Assembly (NCBI RefSeq): GCF_025399195.1
Contig: NW_026252088.1
Location: forward strand, 496,001-560,000
Direction of reading: 5' to 3'
Source: Umbelopsis ramanniana AG
Taxonomy: Eukaryota; Mucoromycota; Umbelopsidomycetes; Umbelopsidales; Umbelopsidaceae
Length of the DNA: 64,000 nt
Shown here: piece after piece, positions 35,736-48,400 of the stretch
Numbering within the stretch: position 1 is the stretch's first letter
Layout: each line of letters opens with the position of its first letter
Program-made: the position numbers and the translations under genes
Notes under the pieces: generated by a model
Databases searched by the model: none
What the model was told of the DNA's origin: nothing
What the model saw: the letters and a program-made list of their open reading frames with translations, nothing else

Positions 35736-36577
35736 ATGTCTAGCACATTAGCGCATACCGCAGCCATAACGGAGGCTTGTAATACGTTACGGTCAATAGC
35801 AGCCGAGTTTCTTGAAATCAAACAAAAGGTAACGCTTGAAAGGCAGCTGCGCTACGAATGCAACATTACTTGGCCTGACACTTGCTTTCGCTCCATTAGT
35901 CCGACAATTCCACAATAGATTCGCTACAAGACACAAGAACTAACACACAATTTGCACTATTGAAAGAACTTCATACAACAACTTACAATCATACGCGAGA
36001 AATGAAGAACTTGACGGCAGAAGCGCGACAGATCATGGATCTTCGACACTTGGGTTTGCAGAACATCGCGTACGAAAAGCGTCATTTGGAGGAAGAAATC
36101 GTGAAGTGCCGGCAATTTAGGTGAGCTTTATAAGATGCCAACATATTTATTGAACGCAACTTCGACTCTGACCATGGGAATTTACAGATCTATATATCAA
36201 GATATTGAATTGATTTCAGAAGAAGAGTTCCTCAACACAGCACCTCCGGAACTCACACAAGATAGCAACGCGCATGCACGTATGATCAACAGATTAAAAT
36301 TTGAGCACCAGGAGCGATTACGGTAAGGGCATTTGATGTTGTTTGGTCTTGTTGTTCTTTAATCTCACACATTTACTGTAGACTCAAGCAAGTTTTGGAG
36401 GATCTCAATCAGGAACGTCTGCAACTCATCAAAGAACATAGATTGGAAGGCTCTCAATTAGAAGATCTGGATTCGCAGCTCGACGATATTGTCAAGGCAT
36501 GCCAGCCAATAGAGAAAATGCTGAATCCACCTCCTGCCCTGGAACCTACACCAATGGACACAACCGAAGCTTCATAA
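35736..36577 (+). CDS. THOC5: THO complex subunit 5 (THOC5) homologue, short form
   Basis: Four exons (35736-35828, 35900-36120, 36188-36322, 36382-36577) give 214 residues. The protein is mostly coiled coil and carries the THOC5 core: MDLRHLGLQNIAYEKRHLEE, EIVKCRQFRSIYQDIELISE and EEFLNTAPPELT. THO couples transcription to mRNA export in the nucleus. Animal THOC5 is much longer (683 residues); here the frame ends after the coiled coil with PPPALEPTPMDTTEAS, so only the N-terminal dimerisation and THOC7-binding part is present. Short versions are known in fungi. A downstream extension is not visible before the PWP2 3' end. Confidence 0.88.
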
Positions 36578-36830
36578 TGGTTCGACCCCATACAAATAGA
36601 TTGACCTGTATGACCATTCGGAAGAGTTTATGTTCCAGACCTGGCAGCATACCATGTAAAATATACTAGTTTTGAAAAACGATTGATTGCTTTATATGAG
36701 TGTACATTGTGGGAAATGAGTGTTGAAATCCATCTTCATGATGGCAAAAACCGAGCTTTTTTGTTTAAGAAAAAAAAAAAAAGATCTATTGATTATATTA
36801 CATGAGCTTGGATGAATCGACAGAAATTCA

Positions 36831-39800
36831 TTAGATTGATAATAATTCGGGTTGAACACCATCCATGCTGGCACCGGATGACTTTTCACATTGAGTGATA
36901 ATATATCTCAACATGTAAGTGTTGGAATCACATCTGTAAGTGAAGCGGACGCAGATTAGATACTGTATGTTAACGACATAGGGTGCAAATTAGTCGACTT
37001 ACAAGTTTGCCAAATCTTCCTTGACAGAGCCCAATACTTTTTGCAGGGTGCGGAATACAGCCTGGAACTGGCCACGGTTTTGCTTCAAGTATCTTCCATG
37101 TGCCATCAGGAGTCTAGTGATCCACATCAAGTGAAATTCAACGTGAGGGCTGTTTTCCATGTGAACACCAACGAATTTCAAAAGACGTTCAAGGTACTTT
37201 TCCGGGAGATCCTGAGCAACCAATTCGACATCCTTGGGAGGAATGCCTTCGAACACCTTTTGAATAATGGGCTTTTCATTGAGTCTGAATGACATACACA
37301 ATGCCTTGAGATACTCTTTGCCTTCAAGTGTTTCCAACACTGAATCAGGAGTAATGTCGATTTCCAAATCAAATGGGTCGAATATAATAGTATCATCCAA
37401 GGAGTAGATCAATAAACCTTCAGTGGAAGCAGCAGCCCACGCTCGACCCGTTGGTGCGAATCGAACAGCTCTTGTTCGAGCCTCCGGTCGAGTACGACGA
37501 GCAGACAAGTCACCGGATGCAGCACCAGGCATGGATTTGTCCAGACGATCTTCGAGATCAGACATGTCGTCGTCGTCCACCATAGTTTCCTTGGATCCAA
37601 ATTCGGTCATTTTGCTAGAGTTCAAAAATTCTTGAGTACCATCCAGCGATAAGTTCATTGAAATTTGGAATTTCTTGACCAGAATATTGGTGGCAATGTC
37701 GTAAATGCAGACATATTTGCTGTTGCCACCACCAATGATGCATGATCCGTCTGCAGTATAGCACAAAGAATTGAAAGACTTTCCAGACGCTGAGTTCTCG
37801 GCAGTCACTCGATCGTTTGCCTTACGTCCACCGGATATATCCTTTCGTCCTTCAATGAGGGATGTTTGCTTAGCATCTTCAACATCCCAGAACGAGATTT
37901 GTCCGTCGAGAGTAGATGTCGCAATTTCTTTTCCATCGGGTCGGAACGCGACAGCAAGGACGTCACTGGTGTGCTTATAGGTTTCAATGGATTTCTTTCG
38001 ACCAAATACATCCCAAGTTCTTGCAGTTTGATCCCAGCTACCACTGACGAGAAGAAGTCCAGTGGGAGAGAAGCCAAGAGAGGAGATAGGTCCTTCGTGG
38101 CCTTCAAGGATATCTAGCAATTTGCCGGTCTGAACGCTCCAAACATAAATTTCGAAAGAGTCCATACTACCGGCACAAATCACTTCACCACTAGGATCGA
38201 CTGCCAATGAGGTGAATTGGACGGGGGTTGGACTAGTGAATGTTCTGAAATTTCGGTATCTAACAAGATCAAATGCACGAACGGTTCCGTCTAAACTTGC
38301 TGAGAAGACAACCTGACCTTGTTTGGCGAATTCTACTGCACTGACGCCACTGGTATGGTCACTGAAAGTAACATAGCAGAAACCAGATACTGAATTCCAC
38401 ACCTTCACTTTGCCGTCATCACCTCCTGTAACGATGTTTTGGCCGTCGGTCGAGTATGCAACGGATGTCATATCGTAGAAATGACCTTGCTGCTTGAGGA
38501 CATAGGATTCTGATTGCCATTCCCAAACCAACAATTGTCCAAGTTGAGAACAACCAAATGCCAGCCATTCTCCTGTAGCATTGATTGCCACTGTATCAAT
38601 CTTCTTTTGTGAAATACTAGGAAACATTATCAAGTTAGATTGACTAAGATCTGGGAAGTGGAGCCATCAACTGGTGTCGCGACAAATACGTACCTCAAAG
38701 TATGGATGTTGGTAAAGGTTGGTAACTCCCAGATACCGAAGATTCCACTTGAAAATCCGACAACAAGAAGGTTGCTAGCTTGGTGGAAAGCACAAGACTT
38801 CACTTTAGCTCCAGCTTGCATGAAGTAATGACGTTCTTGAACTCTCCAGCGAACTCTGTCAGCAGGTTTTGCTATTTCATCATCTGCTTTGTCTTCATTC
38901 ATTTCGTCATCAGAATCCTCCTGACCAAGGATATTAGCAACTGAAGCGTAACGCCAGTGGAACAATGCACCATCTTTACTAATAGTATAGATTGCCTTTG
39001 AGTCCTTGGAGAACCAGGCTCCCAACACACTGTCTCTATGTCCACCCAAAGTCATATGCGTGAAGCCTTCAGTGGGAACTAAGGAATAAATGTGTGCAGT
39101 CATATCCCTTGAGGTCGTCAAAAAGAACCTGAACGAAAGGTTTGTTGTTAGATCAAACTTCTCAGCATCCCACGATAAATAGGGATGAATCTTACTTTGA
39201 ATCGAAGCTCCATGAGATGCTCAAGATATCATCATAGTGACCAGTATACACTCTGTGAAGCACGAATGGCGCAAATTCTCTGTTGAATCCCGGAGTTTTC
39301 CATACTTGCACTTGCTTTCCGTGAGTGACGGCGAAGTACTTTCCATCTGGGCTGAATTCGATGTCGTTGACCTTTTCGTTGAAGTTGAAGTGATGAAGGA
39401 CGATTTGTCTAGGGTAATTCACTAGCAATGCTCTTCCATCTTTCGTTAAATGATTATTATTAGTGGGCTATTACTTGTTTATCCAAACATTGCAGCCTGG
39501 AGCCTCACCTTCGTCCACAGTGATCAATATGGTAGCTTGAGGAGACAGAGCAATTTTGACGATATTCTTTCGCATCTCGAAGGGAAAAGTGGTTGATTTG
39601 TTGCTATTGATATATAAAGGTTAATACAGCATTCCCTTCCCATAAGCATCACTTTTGAGGGTCCAAGCTGCTTACTTGACGAGGTCGAACACAGAAACAC
39701 GATTGCCAACAGGGCTGAGAATGGAGTTCCCGTCCGGTGTAAAAACCAGATTTCCCTTTTTATAAACTGTTCCGCATAAGTTTGAGAACTAAAGTGCGAT

Positions 39801-39876
39801 GGTGTAATCGTTAGCATACATTCGTTTCATCAATTGGCTCGTTGCTATCGAAATCTACCTTGAAATCTGACTTCAT
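36831..39876 (-). CDS. PWP2: Pwp2/Utp1, WD40 protein of the UTP-B complex
   Basis: Seven exons (39876-39859, 39788-39676, 39603-39509, 39439-39196, 39128-38694, 38616-37003, 36933-36831) give 873 residues. The start MKSDFKFSNLCGTVYKKGN and SPVGNRVSVFDLVNNKS match Pwp2. Two beta propellers follow, with repeats such as VTGGDDGKVKVWN and VSGSWDQTARTWDVFGRK, and a C-terminal helical domain ending LANLCDSNTYMLRYI. UTP-B is part of the 90S preribosome that processes 18S rRNA in the nucleolus. The first exon is only 18 bases, and the last one replaces an apparent stop after LANL by splicing at 37002. Confidence 0.95.
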
Positions 39877-40120
39877 GTCGGTAACGTAACGCAAGTATCA
39901 GTCTTGCACAAAAAAAAAAGTCAAAAAGTTGAATGGAAAGCAGTCACACTGGAAATTCTGCACGACCAAGCCACCTTTTGCAATTCCTCTTTGACCAAGA
40001 AATTGGCATTTGCTTTTTATCCAAGAGATTTTATGATAGATAAAAAAAAAAAAAGAGGAGGGAGAGGAAAAAAAAAAATGATATAAGAGCAGCAATTTCT
40101 ATTCACAAATTATGCCTACT

Positions 40121-42181
40121 TTAAAGCTTTGAAGGCTGGTCGCCTACACTTTGAACAGGCCACACATAAGAGTGGGAGCCTGTACGGTCATAACCGTACT
40201 TTTCAATAAATTGGTCCAACTCCTCAGGGCCTCGGCTACCATACTTGTAAGGCTTGGGTTGGACTTTGTCATTGTCAATCTTGTGTAACAAAGGAGTGAA
40301 GATCTTCCAGGCAGCATCAAGCTCATCGTCTCTGACAAAGTTAGAGTGATCGCCACGAAGAACATCCAAGATAAGAGCTTCATAGGCATCGGGGATTGAC
40401 ATTTCCGAGTATCTTCGGTTGTATGTAAGGTCCATCTCAGATTGAATGGTTTGGAAAGACAAACCAGGGTGCTTGTTGTTCATCTTCACGTAAACAGCCT
40501 CGCTTGGCTGCACTCGCAAAACAAGCTCGTTTCTGGGGGTGTTCTTGTACAAGTTACCGGACACATTCTTGAATTGAATACGGATTTCAACCTTTGCTTG
40601 GTCCAAAGCCTTTCCTGCCTTGAGAATGAAAGGAACGCCTTCCCAACGCTCATTCTCAATGAAAAGCGATAAGGCAGCGAATGTAGGGGTAACACTTTCC
40701 TTGTTCTTAAGACTGTCATCTTCAAGATAACCGGGCTTCTCGCCATCGCCAACGTATTGTCCAAGAAGAGCGTCCTCCAATTGGATAGGAGGGATGCATC
40801 GCAAGACCTTGACCTTCTCATCACGGATGGCTTCAGCATCAGTGGAGATAGGTCGCTCCATAGCAATCAATGACAAGACTTGCAACAAATCTACATTTTG
40901 GTAGATAAGCGGGGTCAGCTTCTGGTCATACACCAGAACTTATAATGTGATGACTTACGGTTTTGCATAACATCTCTAATGATACCGAATTCATCAAAGT
41001 AGCCACCACGACCTTCAGTTCCGAATGGTTCCTTGAAGGTAATCTGAACATTTTCGATATTACGTCTATCCCAAATTTGTCCAAAGAAAACATTGGCGAA
41101 TCGAAGTGTCATCAAGTTCTTGACCATTTCTTTGCCAAGGTAGTGATCAATACGGTAGATCTAGTGCATGGTAAAGAGCGGTTAGATATTATCAAGATTA
41201 TATCTTCCGATCAAAAAAATAAAACTCACCTCGTCTTCGCTGAAGAGAGCACCAAGCTCACGAGCAAGATGGTCTGAACTCTCAGAGTCCATACCAAATG
41301 GCTTTTCAACCACAAGGCGGTTGATGCTGTTGGCAGAGTAGGTATTCTTTTTGATTCCCTTAGCTACAGGAATGAACACAGAGGGAGGGAGAGCTGTCAC
41401 GACAACCCCGCGTTAAAATTTCTTGCTCATCATTTTTGGGGAATAAGTCAGCACCTTAAAAGTACGTACCCATATAAAAAATTCTGTGACGGTTGCCTTC
41501 AGCGAAGCCGCTTTCACTCTCGAACTTGGAGATGTAAGAGTCGAGGTTCTGGAAGCCTTCATCTTGGTCATATTGGCCGGATTGGTAAGAAGTAATGGCC
41601 AAAAAGTCATTCAACTGCTTTTTCGCTGCTTCATTATCGGGAACCTAAAATGTTTGGTTTAATAATCAGCTTTTTTTGAACCTGGAAATTTTCTGCTGAC
41701 AGATTACGCAGCCCAACTACCTTAATGTATTGTGAGATACGCTGGATGTATTCTTCGTGTGTCATTTTGGTTCTAGCATAACCGACAATGTGGGTTTTTT
41801 CGGGAAGGAATCCATTCTTGAACAATTTGAAAATGGCAGGATAGGTCTTCTTCTTTGCTAAGTCACCAGAGGCACCGAGAACTAAACATCCCGAAACAAA
41901 CAGGTTAGAAAGAGGGGTCAGGAACCAACATAAACTGCATGATAAGTGTATGCTTGTCGAAGAATGATGTATAGATTGATAAACTCGGTAGAGTTATGAA
42001 ATAGCTGGGGGAACTTGGGAAAACGAACACGGTGTACCAAAGCAGACAACCACTCGAAACCGCTAACTAGTCAAAGGGGAAATACACGGCTGATATTTGA
42101 TTACATACCGACAATAGTAGCTCCACCGTTGAGTTGAGCTTTGACGTGATCTCGGATTTCTTGCACGGCTGAGGAGGACAT
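40121..42181 (-). CDS. ZWF1: Glucose-6-phosphate 1-dehydrogenase
   Basis: Six exons (42181-42109, 41881-41721, 41644-41470, 41393-41230, 41160-40959, 40890-40121) give 514 residues, the usual length. The NADP-binding motif is [14 protein letters not shown], the active-site block [10 protein letters not shown], with VVEKPFGMD and [18 protein letters not shown]. The enzyme starts the oxidative pentose phosphate pathway in the cytosol, making NADPH. The first intron, 227 bases, is the longest in the gene. The start [14 protein letters not shown] is followed directly by the Rossmann strand. The divergent Rav1 gene begins 235 bases away, with an E-box between. Confidence 0.97.
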
Positions 42182-42416
42182 TGTAAGATTGCTGAAGGGA
42201 AAAAGAGATTCAAGCGATGGGGGCGAAAAGCAGCGGGAGTCCCCAGGGTTTTACTTCGTGAAGAGTTTAATCAGCGCCCTCTTTACGGGATATTGAAAAA
42301 TTCCGCCCGTCCCGGACTTTGGGCTGACGCGTCTTCGATCCACGTGACATAAGCGGGACTTGACTTTTCACAGGCAGCCCAGCACCTTAAGTGTCGTTCA
42401 AGACACTGCAGACCTC
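42182..42416. promoter_or_regulatory. Divergent promoter between ZWF1 and RAV1 homologues
   Basis: The 235-base region holds a GC-richer core and a palindromic CACGTG at 42341-42346 (CCACGTGAC). E-boxes of this kind serve bHLH regulators of sulfur, phosphate or glycolytic genes in other fungi; no function can be assigned here. Confidence 0.35.
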
Positions 42417-45400
42417 ATGCTAATCCAGCAGACATGTCCTGGCAAAGTCAATCAGGGACTGCAATCTACGAGTATTCTGCTTTGGGATTGCGATAGATAT
42501 ATAGTTTGTATTTTACCCTTTTTTGCTGCTGTTGTTGAGCCATATTTCACAAAGTTATCTGACCGTTTCCATAGGTTTATGCAACCGGTGGTAACGCTGT
42601 CATATACACAAGCCGCTTTGATCATGTTCAGACTATTCAGGTTGCCAAAATACTCAAAGATGGAGGGAATATCGAACGCGATACAAAGTCCGTATCGGTA
42701 TCCTCCGTCGCTTTCAATAGCACAAATGGGAAGGTTAGTTGCATATCTACAATATTTCGACATCATTTTCGTGTTTTTCTCGGATAAAATAATAGTCGAC
42801 GAGGGAAGTGTATTGAACTCAATACTGATAAATTCATACTATAGCTGGTAGTGTCTTGTGAAACATGTGCTTTGATATTATGCATGCGAGAGGAAGATGG
42901 TCGTGTAAGTAGCCCTATTCAAATGCTGACTGATATATGAGTAATATTCATCACCCATACTGGTACATAGACTACCTGGTCTCTTGAGAGTGTATTAAAG
43001 GAACAAGATAATGGAGCAATGATATATTGTGTTGATTGGAGTTCTCGAGGTATTGCATACTATGCAAATATTTTTCTTGCGAAAAATGGGCTTTTTTGTG
43101 ATTTTGACTTATGGCTGTAATATAGGCGAGCTGCTCATAGCGGGTGAACAACTAGACATATGGAAACTGAATGAACAAGGAAACTGGGTCAAAAGCTGGA
43201 ATAAAAGGCAAGCTAGGCAGTATATCTTCACTTTCAGCTTATCCAAGATTCTAATCTTTGTTTTTATTAAATACATAGGCCAGCTACACCCATTATCAAG
43301 GCACAGTTTAGTCCTAGCTGTTCTATGTTTGCCACGCTAAGCAAGGTTTGACATCTCCTTTTCTTTTGAAGTGTTGCGTAATGCAGTTTAGGTGCTTACG
43401 TAAGTCATTGTTTAGTGGGATGGATTAGTCACAGTGTGGTATGAAAGCAAAGAGGAAGGTGAGTAGCGCACCGACGAATGGCTCATGCCCTATGTACATA
43501 GACTAAGGCTCTGTGCTGTTCAGGCTCTCTTCATAGACAATACTCCTTTTCATATTTGTCGCATGCCAGTGACACGACCAACTTTGACTGGCGACACTCA
43601 CCACACAATGATAAGTATGCATGCACGTTTTTTTTCGGCTTGCTTTAAGTTCAAATTGTCCTCGGTATTCACTACAGCCTCTCTAAGACATTCGCAGCAT
43701 GACCCTACAATCTTTACAATGTGCAAGGATGGTATTGGAAGGTTTTGGAGTTCGATGGATCTCGATACCCCGCATAACCTATATATGACAGCAGTCATTG
43801 ACCCTGATCAATCCTTGGTGACGGCATCGGAAGATGAGAATTTTGATTATACCTCCAAGGAAAACGAAGCGGCATTTTTTCCCATACACTATATGAACAG
43901 TGCAGAATTAGAAAGTGCTATTCAGCTGTGTACTGCTGATCAAGGCGGTCAACTTAGCAGCAAAGTTCGTCGAGTAAGAGATATGATCAAAGATACCCCG
44001 GATTTGCTTTTCAAAGTGCAGAAAGATGGATCCTTGACAATATGGGGAATCCAGGTATGACACGGTCCTTTCATTGACGTGTGTCGAAAATGGGAATGAT
44101 CTAATCTCTATCAAGTAGCATTTGAATGAATGGCCTCGTAGGATACCCAAAGTCTTTGTGGTACTTCGTGTTGCCCAAGCCATCCCTTCCAATGACGCTA
44201 TTCATTTCATGAGCAATGTCAAAATATACCACAACCATCTGGGGAGCAAAACTTCATGTATGTCGATAATACTGACCTCATTATCTTTCAGTTTTTTAAC
44301 TAACCATCTTTCTGTTGACGGATTAGCATCGGTGAACCCTGTAGAGCTCTTTATATTGACTCAAGGCACAAACGGACAACTCAGTTGCTACACAATCAAT
44401 CTCATTGACTTCTTTGATAGCACGCGCTTTGCATCCCAGTTGTACCTGCGTTATTCATGGTTGGGTCATCAATCCTCAATAGTTGATATTCAGCGATCCC
44501 ACCATAGCAATTACTTTCTCACAAGATCAGACGATGATAATATTGCAATATGGAAATATGAGAGACCAAAGGTATGGTAAGCTGATATGGTTTCATGTGT
44601 TCAAGCTTGATACTTACCTCCTCCCTTGCAAATAGTTTGGCACACGAACAATGTACGGATTGAGGGAAAAGGATTTCCATATACATGTTGGCAAGTCTGC
44701 TGCTGTTGCCGTTATTAGAGATGGTAAGTAAATGCGTTTGGGAAACTTAGCTCGTCCTCAGCGGTACTGATTGAAAGTAAAGACTCCTACCTTGCTGTCA
44801 GCCAAGGTGCAAAGGTCTATATTCATAAACGAAACTCTGCTGAATTTCGTTATGAAAGCTATGCAGAGTGCCCAATGCCAAATAATGGCGCTCTCGTCGA
44901 TGGTTTACATTGTTTCGGAATACCTATTTCAGAATCAAATGATGAGAAACAATATTTACTGGTGGGCACTAGTCCCAGTACGAACGAAGTATTTTCTTGG
45001 AGGGTGTGGTTCGATAATCAATCCCTACTAGTGGAAATATTGGGAACGGACACCATAGAATCTGGCTGGACAAATTTTGCACCTGTAACAAACTATGCTG
45101 GCACAGAAATATCTTTGGACCTGCACCTTTCGCTCGACAGTCGTTTTTATTTTGTTACTTGCCAAGAGAGTTCCATGTTCTTTTGGACCCTGAAGAGATC
45201 GCTGGAAGATATTGCAAAGGGAGGAGAGACCTCTAGCATATGGCAATCGCATGGCCCTTTGGAGTGTCATTTAAAAAATATCAAGGAGATAGCGGCGATG
45301 AACAACAGAGCCGTTGCAATTGGTTTGTATTTTTCATTGTCAAGCAGTTTTTTGGATATCAGACATCTTACCGATTTTTTCGTTTCACAAAGTTTCTGCT

Positions 45401-48400
45401 CACAGCAATGGTGGCACTCGTCTAAGTATATGGTCGGAAATTAGAACAGGCTACCTGCCCCGTCATGAGGCAGATCTAGATATTAGGTAAGCTATTTACT
45501 TCTTATCATAGGCTTCTTTGTATCTACTTACTGAGCACGCTGTTAATTTCTTAGGGGTGACATTAACGGCCTTTCATGGTGCATGACTTCAGACTCGCAA
45601 GCTTTACTTGCTGTGGCAGTTGGCTCTATGGTACAGATATATGCACGAAAGCGGATTAAGGATATTCAATTTGATGAAAGCTGGGCACTCTGCGATGAAA
45701 TGAAGCTGGAAAGGTATTAAACGTTTTCTATCGTGTGCGATGAATCCTCTTATAAGCTGCATACCGACCACCTTCTTTAGTGATGTCACAGCTGTTGCTT
45801 GGGCAGATGCAGGTGTCCTTGTTGCTGCTTCTGGGCAAACCCTCAGAACATTTTCTAAATGGCTAACTATAGAAGACAAAACCTCTGGTAAGCCCCGTTT
45901 GTTGTAGATAAAAGCATCGAGAGTGTCCCTGATTGTACCCTTGTTCAGAGCCAATGCCAACCATTTACGATGTCACTTTCAAATTGAATGGACCGCTTCC
46001 TTTGTTTCATCCGGATGTTTTGGTTCACTATTTCCTTTGGGGTATGTATATTGTATGAATATCAATGATTTTGTGCTCACTCACTCACACCATGCTGCAG
46101 GAAAATTGGACTTGATCAACTTTCTTATGTTGACATTATATCGGTTTCTGCGCGCTGTGGAGCATGCTGACTTTAAGTTCATAAAGACAATGCCACCCAC
46201 GATATTGGATAAGGTCCTCCATTTGCAAAATGTATGTACTGAAGCTTGCGCGATGATCAGCGCCTCTTAAAGTAATGCTAACGAATTTCATGTTAGTCCT
46301 CAGCTACGAACAAACAAGGGAAGCAACAATACGACTTTTTATGGAGCGATGGCGATGACAAGCCTGCTCTTAGGTAACATTACGGTGCTTCGCATATTCA
46401 CTATACCACCGCTTTTAACTCGATATTTATCTGCAGTGACGATGATGACGCTGAGCGACCAATGACTGAAAAAGAAGCGACTTACATCAAAGAACGTCTG
46501 AATGAAAAGTCTATGGCGTTTATGACAAAAATAGATCGCTTGCATTTAATCGCCCAAGTCGATACCCTTATACATGTATGTGTAAATAAGCGGCGCATAC
46601 CTCTTGATGAAGCTCGCAAACTGACTTTTCTGAATTTGAATATAGGTACTTAACCGCAGAAATTCAGTGGACGAGAATGGTGCCAGATACATGATTTTCT
46701 TGAAAAACTTTTATTTCCTTAACTCAATTGTGGACGATGACAAGAAGCAAGATGTGTTATCGTACCGAGATATGATCTGGGCAAGTCACAGTCAATCGCA
46801 GGCAAGTTTTTGATCCTTTTTATTTTTCTGTGTAGATTCCTTCATTCAAGCTAGTTTTGTCGAAACTAACAACCACATAGGACGCCATACTTGAGTTCGC
46901 GGACACTTTCATCGATAAAATGGTTTGGAAGGACGCACGAGCGTTGGGAATATTCCTATGGCTTGATAAAGCTGACACTTTGGTAAGATATCAATACAAA
47001 TTTGGAGATCCTTTCCTCGTTACTCACTCACAGACCTTGCTTTGAAGCGGCAAAGAATGGAAGCAATAGCGCGCAATACCTACCTGAATCAGGAAGATAA
47101 AGATCCTGTGAGCTCCACGTTATTCTACTTGGCGTTAGGAAAAAAGAGTCTAGTGCACACTCTATGGCGCACAGCAAATCATCACAAGGAGCAGAAAGCA
47201 ATGTTACAGTTCCTTGCCAATGACTTTAGAGAAGCACGATGGCAAACGGCTGCGTCTAAAAATGCATTTGCTCTATTGGGAAAACAGAGATACGGTATGA
47301 TAATTTGCAGAAAAATCTGGTAAATTTCCATATAAGCGAGGTTAACATGCTAATTTACCTTGCTTATTAGAATACGCTGCTGCCTTCTTCCTTCTCGCTG
47401 GTAAACTTCGAGACGCTGTAAATGTAATACTAAAGCACATGAAGGACATGCAACTTGCTGTTGCTATCTGCCGTGTCTATGAAGGTAAAATCATCATACA
47501 CATTAAGAATTCTTGATCAACCAATGGGTAGTTGACTATCTTTATAGGCGAGAATGGGCCGGTTTTACGGGAAATCATTACCAACCATATGCTGCCTCTA
47601 GCATGCAGCACTGACGATCGCTGGCTGGCTTCCTTGGCTTTCTGGATGATTGACAAAACCGATGAAGCGGTTGCTGCGACTATGGTAATTGAGTAAACCT
47701 GAAGCTGTTGTAAATGTGGTATGCTAAAGTTTATACTTTCTCAGATATCGCCACAAAAGCTTATTGATCCAGATGCAAAATTGCAATCCACGTCTAAACC
47801 CAATCACCTCGATCCAAGCCTTCTCATTCTCTACCAATACCTGAAGGAAAAGACATTACAAAACAGGAAAAAAACCTACCAAATAACTTATGATTTGGAA
47901 TATGAATTTCTTCTGGACGCAGCGAGAACTTATGAACGAATTGGATGTCCTTTACTTTCACTTTACATTCTCACCCAATACAAGATCTCGCCTCCTCTTG
48001 TATTAGATCGACAATCTTCATTCACAGTTGGTAATCCATTGAAGATAATGGATGACGCCAGTGATCCAGTGACTACCGGAGCCTTGGATTTCGAAGACTG
48101 GGGTAGTAATAGACAAGATCAAAACGGCAATCATGATAAGTCAGGACCATCACGCGCTGCAGACTTATTCGGTGACGATGATGATTCCAATCCTTTTGCC
48201 AGTGGCTCCAAGCAAGCAAAAGCGGTGGACCTGTTTGCGGATGAGCCAGCTCAACTTAGCAGAGCCCAGGATTTATTTGGAGATGATGAAGATATCTTTG
48301 CTTCAAACAAGTCTACCACCAGAGACATCTTTGCTGACTTCATTCCCGCTAACAACGACACAACAGCAAGCATTGATACAAGTTCTTCTCCCATCTCGCC

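Noticed and set aside
36999-37002. Stop codon directly after LANL in PWP2
   Set aside because: The stop overlaps a GTAAGT donor; splicing to 36933 adds CDSNTYMLRYI, the expected C-terminus.
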